Part shown: piece after piece, positions 6,562 through 12,344 of the stretch
Layout of the letters: each line of letters starts with the position of its first letter
Position numbering within the stretch: position 1 is the first letter of the stretch
Origin: Gracilaria caudata
Taxonomy: Eukaryota; Rhodophyta; Florideophyceae; Gracilariales; Gracilariaceae
Direction of reading: 5' to 3'
NCBI GenBank assembly: GCA_030374735.1
Contig: JASCIV010000782.1
Span: 1-12,344 of the forward strand
DNA: 12,344 nt
Notes under the pieces: generated by a model
The model's input: only the letters and a program-made list of their open reading frames with translations
The model's database searches: none
What the model was told of the DNA's origin: nothing
Position numbers and translations under genes: made by a program

Positions 6562-8691
6562 ATGTCGGAACAGCCTGCTTCCGCCAGCAATCCGCTGTCT
6601 GCTTCGACAACTGTCGCCAGTGCTTCCGCGCTCACTGCCGTTGTGTGTGGCGCGCACACCGAGCTCGGCAAGTTCGTGCTCCGTGAACTGCTGCGAAGCG
6701 ACGCCGTTGCTCGCGTACATGCACTGGCTGAACTTGATCCTCGCTCCGAGCTTCGTCTCACCCCAGCTCAGGCGGCAAAGCTTGTGCTGTATATAGACTC
6801 GTTGGAGTTGCTTGAGCGAACCCTTTCATCTAATGTCTCACAATGTCACTTGGCGTTTTGTACTCTTGGCTTCAAAAGAAAGCCGCCGGAAATGGATTCA
6901 TACCAGTTTCACAATTACAATGTTGCCATCCCGAAGCGTTTCGTTCAGGAAATGTTTCGTATCAACGCTGATCGAATCAGCATCCTTTGCACCAAAAAGG
7001 CCTCGTCACGCATGTCCAGTTCTACTCTGCAACGGAACTCCCCTTCACCCGCCGATTACGCTCGTCACCTGCAAATAGAGCAGAGAGAATCTCTCACACA
7101 ATCTAAAATTCCGGGCGTGTCTGTCTTCAAGGTGTCTCTCATGTTAACCGATCTCAAGGATCAGTTTGGCGTTAAGGGAACTTCTATATCTCCAATCGAA
7201 CAGATTCGGGAGAAATTAGTGTTCAAGCTTGGCATTGGTGCTTCCAATGCAGTTCACGTTCGTGATGTTGCCAAGGCAATGGTTGCAGACGCCCTCGAGA
7301 AACTGGACCTACAGAACGAACAACCGGATCTCGCCCTTATTTTTAAATCTCACCAAACTGCCTTTGATGAACTCCGTCCGAACGACATTATCATCACCGC
7401 CAATGAGGCGCGCGCAGCACAACGTTCCCGCTATGTTCAAATGCGTGCTAGCCGTCGTATGTCATCGAATGTTTCAGGGTATGCACGTTATCAATCCGGT
7501 GAACAAGTGACAGCGGACGACAAGCTTTTTCCTTCTGATCTGTCGCAATCTGCTGTGCCTTCTGCCTTACCGTCGAACACACCATCTGTTGCGCAATCAC
7601 CTGCCCCTTTTGCACCACCTGCCGCGCCCTCGGGTGTTAAACCTTCACTGCCTCTAGACCTTTTTCCACGCATTGAAATGGAAGGATTTACGGCGCCTAC
7701 TGCACGACCGAGTGAGAATCACTCTCCCATATTGTCAGCTCAACCTATGCTACATGCTCCACCACTGGATTCCTCACAGTTGCAACAGGAGCATGTGTCT
7801 CATCCTCCACAATCTTCTATTCCTTTACATCAACCACTCTCAGAGGGGCAACAGCCATTTTCACCAAATCAGAACATATTTCAATCACCACCAAACATAG
7901 CGCATGGTACTAAAGATCTATTCATCTCCCCAAAACCCAGCACCGCGACTCAATATTCTGCTCAAAATGTTATCAAAGAAAGCTCTCCTGAAGGGCCTGC
8001 GCCATTTCCTGCAGTTACTAGCTCAGTGGACGCTCTTGGTCGACAGCTAAGTCGGCGTTTGACCATTGTGCACAATAACGAACGACTGCCTGGCGCATCA
8101 ACTTCGCCTCATCGCCTGCCTCGAAGGGAAAGTGAGAAGCAGATACGTTCAAAAACCTCTCAGACAACGGATAAACTTCCCCGACGGAGATCCACTCCAG
8201 TTGTTTCTCGCAAAGGAAACACCTCACATACTTCCAAGAGTCCCAACAGCAAATCACGTTCGTCGCACTCTCCGGCGCAACATCCGTTCGAGAGCGACGC
8301 CGCCAAATCTCCTACATCACGATACTCAGACGCTCATTCGCCTCGTCGCAGACCTTCGAGATCCTCACAACAGAGACACACATCCGGTCGGTCTGTTCCA
8401 ACCGCCTCTTTCCATTCTACTTATAACTCTGAGGCAGGGGGTCGGCGAAGAAGCGAGGTTGACAGCCTAAGGCGTACCAAGTCCTCTCAAGGAAGACGTC
8501 GAGGTTCATTCCCTAACGCATCGGCAATCATTTCCCAAATCTCACTTATTGCCAGCAGAATCCTCGAGGCCACGGATAGACCGTCAGTCAAGCGATATCG
8601 ACAAGCATACGATCCTAATTACTTGCCAAGAGGTGATCCCAGGCGACAACGAGCGAAAGATCAGCGCGCCATGAACGCGACCATGATTTGA
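6562..8691 (+). CDS. TIP30/HTATIP2-like atypical SDR with long Ser/Arg/Pro-rich tail
   Basis: This 709 aa protein has residues 24-250 laid out like TIP30 (HTATIP2), an atypical short-chain dehydrogenase: an AVVCGAHTELGKFVLREL nucleotide-binding turn, then CHLAFCTLGFKRK in the place of the family's CCLGTTR segment, FHNYNVAIPKRFVQEMF, ISILCTKKASS and VSVFKVSLMLTD. The glycine loop reads GAHTELG instead of GxxGxxG, and the expected Y-x-x-x-K aligns with HLQIE (169-173), so Tyr and Lys both appear replaced. A dehydrogenase reaction is unlikely; a scaffold or nucleotide/lipid-binding role is inferred. Residues 300-650 are Pro/Ser/Gln-rich and disordered, with repeated RRxS or RRRS sites (RRES 520, RRRST 541, RRRSE 628, RRRGS 645) and many SP sites. 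A final helix-prone block (653-670) precedes a basic end. TIP30 itself is about 240 aa, so the tail is a large addition. The ATG sits inside the palindrome CGACATGTCG. Confidence 0.85.
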   Translation: MSEQPASASNPLSASTTVASASALTAVVCGAHTELGKFVLRELLRSDAVARVHALAELDPRSELRLTPAQAAKLVLYIDSLELLERTLSSNVSQCHLAFCTLGFKRKPPEMDSYQFHNYNVAIPKRFVQEMFRINADRISILCTKKASSRMSSSTLQRNSPSPADYARHLQIEQRESLTQSKIPGVSVFKVSLMLTDLKDQFGVKGTSISPIEQIREKLVFKLGIGASNAVHVRDVAKAMVADALEKLDLQNEQPDLALIFKSHQTAFDELRPNDIIITANEARAAQRSRYVQMRASRRMSSNVSGYARYQSGEQVTADDKLFPSDLSQSAVPSALPSNTPSVAQSPAPFAPPAAPSGVKPSLPLDLFPRIEMEGFTAPTARPSENHSPILSAQPMLHAPPLDSSQLQQEHVSHPPQSSIPLHQPLSEGQQPFSPNQNIFQSPPNIAHGTKDLFISPKPSTATQYSAQNVIKESSPEGPAPFPAVTSSVDALGRQLSRRLTIVHNNERLPGASTSPHRLPRRESEKQIRSKTSQTTDKLPRRRSTPVVSRKGNTSHTSKSPNSKSRSSHSPAQHPFESDAAKSPTSRYSDAHSPRRRPSRSSQQRHTSGRSVPTASFHSTYNSEAGGRRRSEVDSLRRTKSSQGRRRGSFPNASAIISQISLIASRILEATDRPSVKRYRQAYDPNYLPRGDPRRQRAKDQRAMNATMI

Positions 8692-8899
8692 CATTTATCC
8701 TAACATTGCGAGAATGATTGTTAATTAAACTTACTGACTTCCTGTTTAGATCCAATGACAACTTAAAGAGGGTTTTGGTGCGCGACAAGTTTGTTTTGAA
8801 GCCTCTAGATAGGAGGAGTTTTGGAATAATACGCGACGAGACCACCGCTACGTGCTGTTCACTCATTTGGGTGGGACTCACAATACGTGAAGGGAAGCC

Positions 8900-8920
8900 A
8901 TTCCAATTCCGTTGGAATTG
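8900..8920. repeat. Nested inverted repeats with alternative pairing
   Basis: ATTCCAA (8900-8906) pairs with TTGGAAT (8912-8918), while CAATTCC (8904-8910) pairs with GGAATTG (8914-8920). The two pairings overlap and exclude one another. It lies about 210 nt after the SDR-like stop, perhaps in its 3' UTR. Confidence 0.6.
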
Positions 8921-9462
8921 TGAGGTTAATTCTCGATACCTTGACTGCCTTTGTATCATGAGAGAACATAGTGACAAGATACCGATTGGCACCCCACATC
9001 ATCATTATTCCTGTACGATGGTTAGCCTTATCTACGTGAAAACGCTCACAAAGGTGAAAATGTGCTGTCCAAAATCCCGAACGAGAAGTTGTCTTTCCAA
9101 GCGTCATTCAATTGGGACACCTAACGAGATCACTGCCAAAGGACTCGGTGCGTACAGCGAACATGGGCTAACCTTCATTTCAATGTCACGGAGAACCCAC
9201 AACCGTTCATGAATAGAACGCCACCATCTGAGTGCCTTCTACCGCAGTTGGATTGCATGCTTGCTTTGATTGAATCGAATGGATCCAAGCAGGAACGGGG
9301 GGGGAGAGGAACGTCGGATGCATTATCGTTATCCGTGCCGACTTTCACCCAACATAAACTTTACGAAGAAATACTCTGCAAAGCCAGGATGATATGTAAT
9401 CTACGTTGCTTCAATGGCATTGGTTAGTCACACTGCAAAAATTGAAGGACTTCGTGATGAAC

Positions 9463-9482
9463 CGTGCAACGTAAGTTGCACG
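9463..9482. repeat. 8 bp inverted repeat with GTAA loop
   Basis: CGTGCAAC (9463-9470) and GTTGCACG (9475-9482) are perfect reverse complements around GTAA. The GTAAGT across the loop and right arm is also a textbook 5' splice donor, so the same bases may serve as a hairpin or a splice site. Confidence 0.65.
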
Positions 9483-9712
9483 CAAACTGGACATCAAGAA
9501 CAGCTACGTCAACCTTGAAAGTTCCAGGTTGAAACGTTCTCACGCTCAGACAGCGGATTTCGTCAGAACACACGCTAACCTTTAATACGTTTCTGCCAGG
9601 CAACGTAGTTCCCAAAAACACAGACTTGCCCGGAATATCTTTTTTGCCCTTGTACCGACGGTACAACATCATGTCCTCTGAGTCTCATTTCGGTTTTTTT
9701 AATCTTGCACAG
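9471..9712 (+). other. Possible intron at the 5' end of the CRAL-TRIO gene
   Basis: The donor GTAAGT at 9471 and an acceptor ending TTTTTTTAATCTTGCACAG at 9712 would define a 242 nt intron. Splicing joins an upstream ATG at 9457 (M-N-R-A-T) in frame with the ATG at 9717. If translation starts at 9717 or later, this would be a 5' UTR intron. No clear branch site was picked out close to the acceptor. All other genes here look intronless, so this is only a candidate. Confidence 0.35.
9650..9666. promoter_or_regulatory. 17 bp perfect palindrome upstream of CRAL-TRIO gene
   Basis: TTGTACCG-A-CGGTACAA is a perfect inverted repeat with a single central base, ending 50 bp before the ATG at 9717. The shape suits a dimeric transcription factor site or an RNA hairpin. 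The factor is unknown. If the candidate intron is real, it lies inside it. Confidence 0.5.
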
Positions 9713-9716
9713 CAAA

Positions 9717-10694
9717 ATGCAACTCCGCAACACGATGGAATCCCTTCCATGCTTGAGCTCGTCGACTGCGATAATTACGAATTCGGCAGAAGCTCGCGCC
9801 CCACACCGGATTGTTTATTCTTGTACTCAGAGAAGAGCACGAGAGTTGGATGCCTTGCATTGCGATAATACAGAGATGAGTCCCACAGTCGACCAAGCGC
9901 AAGAGGTGTTGCGTCGAGCACATCGGCGTGTCGAAGAAACAGGGGTCAAAGTGGAGGAGGATGACTCATTCCTGACTATCGCAACAGCGGCTCGGTATCT
10001 TCGCGGTTACAAGAACGAAAATATGGCCGCGAAGAACATGGCTTCAACATTTCAGTATCGAAGGTTGGTGCAGGCTGATGACCTCGGTACAGACTACTCT
10101 TCGTACAAAACGGTGTGGACTGAACTGGAGAAACGAAGCATGTTTCTAGCATCCAAGTCTGATGGTTGTACTCCTCCATCTCCGGTTCTGATTCTACGCA
10201 AACGTGGAGATGCCTTCGATAAACGGGATTTTGAGGAGTATCGTCGTGCCTTCTTCTTTACCCTGGAATGTACTGCAAAGATTGCAGACGCGCAACTAGA
10301 TGTAGAAGATCCCGTTGAGCGCCAAGCAGGCCAATGGGTAATCGTAATGGATATGGACGGGTATAGTTCGAAAAACAGTCCACCGCTTAGTGTGAGCTTG
10401 GAAACGTTGCGAATCTTCCAAAACCATTTCCCTGAACGAGCAAAACGGATAGTAATATTAGATGCACCCAGTGCGTTTAGTATCCTGTGGAGAATGTTGT
10501 CTCCTTTCATTGACAGCGTAACTCGCCAGAAATTTATCTTCCTATCTCGCTCCGACGGAGATGATCATCTGAAGAAGATTCTCGGAGAAGTCGTATGGAA
10601 CTGTGTCCAAATGGACCTTCAAAGAGGCAAAGAAACGAGTGCTCAATTGATGATCGATGCAGGTCTTCTTAGACCCTTAGAAATTATTTCATGA
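9717..10694 (+). CDS. CRAL-TRIO (Sec14-like) lipid-binding protein
   Basis: From the ATG at 9717 the protein has 325 aa; from the ATG at 9876 it has 272 aa. Numbering from the second start, residues 28-64 match the CRAL-TRIO N-terminal helical module (EEDDSFLTIATAARYLRGYK, then MASTFQYRRL). Residues about 75-225 match the lipid-binding domain: PVLILRKRGDAFD, QWVIVMDMDGYSSKN, LETLRIFQNHFPERAKRIVILDAPSAF, then MLSPFIDSVTRQKFIFL. The NHFPERAKRIVILDAP segment corresponds to the conserved YPER...INAP stretch of Sec14. Members carry phosphoinositides, tocopherol or other hydrophobic molecules between membranes; the ligand here is unknown. The 53-residue extension of the longer form is basic and Ser/Thr-rich, which could be a targeting peptide or untranslated leader. 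I list 9717 as the longest ATG form and regard 9876 as nearly as likely. The length is normal for a single-domain member. Confidence 0.85.
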   Translation: MQLRNTMESLPCLSSSTAIITNSAEARAPHRIVYSCTQRRARELDALHCDNTEMSPTVDQAQEVLRRAHRRVEETGVKVEEDDSFLTIATAARYLRGYKNENMAAKNMASTFQYRRLVQADDLGTDYSSYKTVWTELEKRSMFLASKSDGCTPPSPVLILRKRGDAFDKRDFEEYRRAFFFTLECTAKIADAQLDVEDPVERQAGQWVIVMDMDGYSSKNSPPLSVSLETLRIFQNHFPERAKRIVILDAPSAFSILWRMLSPFIDSVTRQKFIFLSRSDGDDHLKKILGEVVWNCVQMDLQRGKETSAQLMIDAGLLRPLEIIS

Positions 10695-11679
10695 AAGAGT
10701 AATCATCTTCTGTAACTGAATGCACGGCAAATGGGACCGTTAACTAGCAGTCTCCATAGTCTCACTAATGCAACTCCTACAGCGGACAATCTCAGGAGTT
10801 GAAGGAAGGAACACTACAGAGTGGTTCTGATGCTCCCTATCCTCCTGACATGCCTTCCTTACGGGCAGATATCCCTTAGATATGTCACAGCTTTTCTTCT
10901 TAGTAGTGACGCGGCAATACGCAACTCAAGATTAACGTAGTGCACAGCAGAGTATTAACGCGAAGCAATATGGTTTCGCTCTCTTGCTTCGTATTTCTCA
11001 TTTCGGAAAAGTGGAGATCCGCACTGCGCTTCAGACCCACAAGAAGGATCACAACCTTTGCCCACTGATCCATTAATAAGACAACTACAACGTTCGGATT
11101 CTACGTAACGATCAATCGCTTGTCCGAACTACGAGAAAACATAAAAAGAAGCCGAATACAACTCAGCGAACGTGTACATGTACGCCCTGCAAGGTCCAAC
11201 GCGATTGTGCTAGACTGCCTTAACACCTTGCGTATCCGACCTGAATCGCTTGCTTGCTCTTTACTGTTGAATGAGACATACGTGGTTGTCTCTGTATGGC
11301 AATCATTTTCGTAAGGATGATGAAGTTAATTTGTCACGTCGATCGAACGGAATGCGACAAGATCAATGTTTGTTCGCTCCTATCCCAGACCCCATTCTGT
11401 CCTCACCGTCGTGAATTTACGAGTTTGGGTCATAACAAAGAAAAGGTTGGTAGAACTTGCTCTTCACAAAGGCGGCAACACACAGTACAAGTTTTGAACG
11501 AGTTTGTAACCGCTTTGGCTTTATATTGAGATGACTAGTAGCTTTCATAAAACCCTTATTTTGCTCATCCCGGGCCCCAAAGGGGTATGTACCAGTTTCC
11601 TTGCGCATAAACTACATTTTGGTGCGCGTACTTTTCGTTGATTGTAGAGTTCTATTCCATATCAATCGCAGCATATCCT
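10695..11679. other. Gap between CRAL-TRIO and coiled-coil genes
   Basis: This 985 bp should hold the 3' ends of two convergent genes. No frame is convincing: the frames at 11120-11314 and 11296-11529 are short, and their products are unrecognised. Local structures are an inverted repeat at 10771-10801, a GTACATGTAC palindrome at 11174-11183 and CCCCAAAGGGG near 11575-11585. I see no AATAAA signal and no RNA gene. Confidence 0.5.
10771..10801. repeat. 8 bp inverted repeat downstream of CRAL-TRIO gene
   Basis: CAACTCCT (10771-10778) and AGGAGTTG (10794-10801) are perfect reverse complements with a 15 nt loop, starting 77 nt after the stop at 10694. It probably lies in the 3' UTR and could be a stability or 3'-end processing element. 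The function is inferred. Confidence 0.55.
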
Positions 11680-12344
11680 CTAAGACTGGTTGAGTCGCTT
11701 CCTCAGTTGCGCAATCGCAGAGCGGACCTTTCCGAGAGCACGTCCACAGTTCATTCGCTTTTCTCGGATTTCCTGCACAATGTCCACCGCCGTATCTTTG
11801 TTACCGCGGCAGCTCTTCGCTGCCTTGCCAGCATTCACAGCCGCTTCTTTGCGCAACCTCTCCAGTATTTCAATTTCCTCTTCTAGTTTCTTACACGCCG
11901 AGCAGTTTTGATCCTTCTCCTTCTTGGCTTTCGCCTTCTCTTCCTCTAGTTTGTCTTTCGCTTTCTTGCAGTCTTTGTCTGAGCTGACTGCAGCTCCAGC
12001 CATCTCTGCAGATTTCAAGCTCTGGTCAAATGCCTCGCCCGCCTCAACCGTAACATCCAGCGCCTTGCGCACACTTTCCGTTACCGAATCCTGCACAATC
12101 TTGGCGTTGCCAAAGATTTCCTTCTCTTCCTCCTCAGTCATTTCCGCCCTCACTTCATCGATTGCATTCAGTTCATCATTGACAGCAGCAGCTTCACTCT
12201 GTACTTCTGTCACAAGTTCGTGCGCATTCACACTCTCAGCAGTAGCCTCATTATTCGAATGACGCGCATCCATTTTAGCATTCACAGCCGCTTCCACCGT
12301 ATCCAACATAGAATCAAAAGTAGTGCATGATCCAGCTCCGGGAG
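11680..12344 (-). CDS. Ala/Glu/Lys-rich coiled-coil protein, 5' end outside the window
   Basis: The frame ends with TAG at 11682-11680 and is open to the right edge. The first ATG inside the window is at 12309 (209 aa), but eleven further in-frame codons precede it without a stop (ending S-C-T-T-F-D-S), so the protein probably starts beyond the window. Counting from that ATG, residues 1-100 are acidic and Ala-rich, and 105-165 are a strongly charged helix (KKAKDKLEEEKAKAKKEKD, then KKLEEEIEILERLRKEA) typical of a coiled coil. Five cysteines lie at 114, 136, 139, 167 and 188, with a C-x-x-C in the sequence NCSACKK between helical arms, which suggests disulfide-linked helices. No signal peptide can be judged because the N-terminus is missing. 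I do not recognise the family and assign no function. Confidence 0.75.
   Translation of the reverse strand, partial: PGAGSCTTFDSMLDTVEAAVNAKMDARHSNNEATAESVNAHELVTEVQSEAAAVNDELNAIDEVRAEMTEEEEKEIFGNAKIVQDSVTESVRKALDVTVEAGEAFDQSLKSAEMAGAAVSSDKDCKKAKDKLEEEKAKAKKEKDQNCSACKKLEEEIEILERLRKEAAVNAGKAAKSCRGNKDTAVDIVQEIREKRMNCGRALGKVRSAIAQLRKRLNQS

Larger units (their letters stand above)
8692..9716. other. AT-richer gap with clustered inverted repeats
   Basis: This is about 1 kb between the SDR-like and CRAL-TRIO genes, clearly less GC-rich than the region left of it. No frame here gives a recognisable protein. It holds four short perfect inverted repeats (8900-8920, 9463-9482, 9509-9532, 9650-9666), a G8 run (9297-9304) and a possible intron 9471-9712. 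The first part should be the 3' UTR of the SDR-like gene, the last part the promoter or 5' exon of the CRAL-TRIO gene. No tRNA A/B-box pair was found by eye. Confidence 0.5.

Noticed and set aside
5476..6686. Plus-strand frames of 309 and 236 aa in the divergent promoter
   Set aside because: The products have random-looking Arg/Ala/Cys composition and no domain, and each overlaps the 5' end of a supported gene.
8718..9212. 164-codon plus frame after the SDR-like gene
   Set aside because: It starts at TTG, has its first in-frame ATG far inside, and gives no recognisable protein or transposon motif.
9471..9599. Alternative intron using CTAAC (about 9575-9579) and the acceptor at 9599
   Set aside because: Good branch and acceptor signals, but joining to 9600 leads from the ATG at 9457 into a stop before the CRAL-TRIO frame. 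It could only be a 5' UTR intron.
9424..9672. 82 aa minus-strand frame with an ATG start
   Set aside because: It looks more protein-like than most noise, but it has no recognised homology and lies exactly on the inverted-repeat cluster. Not enough for a gene call.
11120..11529. Two short plus-strand frames in the last gap
   Set aside because: They are 64 and 77 codons, one starts at TTG, and neither shows a domain or composition like the real genes.
1..12344. tRNA, rRNA, CRISPR array, transposon or phage genes
   Set aside because: By eye I found no A/B-box pair, no spaced repeat array, no transposase or reverse transcriptase motifs and no terminal repeats.

Overview
The window reads as nuclear DNA of a eukaryote with compact, mostly intronless genes. 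Five long ATG-to-stop frames and one frame cut by the right edge carry eukaryotic domain types: C2, PWWP with AT-hooks, beta-trefoil plus SRPBCC/START-like, TIP30-like SDR, and CRAL-TRIO. There are no Shine-Dalgarno-led operons, and one start sits in a near-perfect Kozak context. Long, nearly intron-free genes of mixed GC would suit a red alga or another low-intron protist. That placement is an inference with low confidence; nothing here fixes the taxon.

Layout: (1) 1-148, C homopolymers and a GC-rich leader. (2) 149-1204 (+), a tandem-C2 protein resembling the two N-terminal C2 domains of copines, without the vWA domain and without visible calcium ligands. (3) 1205-1478, a short GC-rich promoter/leader with two adjacent CACGTG boxes and a strong hairpin. 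(4) 1479-3428 (+), a PWWP/AT-hook chromatin protein. (5) 3429-3867, a convergent 3' intergenic stretch. (6) 3868-5562 (-), a beta-trefoil/SRPBCC fusion. (7) 5563-6561, a roughly 1 kb GC-rich divergent promoter with CCAAT and CACGTG boxes. (8) 6562-8691 (+), a TIP30-like atypical SDR with a degenerate active site and a long Ser/Arg/Pro tail. (9) 8692-9716, an AT-richer gap with clustered inverted repeats and a possible intron. (10) 9717-10694 (+), a CRAL-TRIO/Sec14-like lipid-binding protein. (11) 10695-11679, another gap. (12) 11680-12344 (-), the C-terminal part of an Ala/Lys/Glu-rich coiled-coil protein whose 5' end lies outside the window.

The genes are separate transcription units with no sign of an operon. 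Four of the six products belong to fold families that handle lipids or membranes (C2, SRPBCC/START-like, TIP30-like SDR, CRAL-TRIO), which may be chance. Base composition changes strongly, from very GC-rich on the left to AT-richer after about 8.7 kb. The most unusual points are the matched loss of catalytic or ligand residues in the C2 and SDR proteins, the trefoil-SRPBCC fusion, a CACGTG box at about 230-260 bp upstream of three start codons, and the inverted-repeat cluster before the CRAL-TRIO gene.
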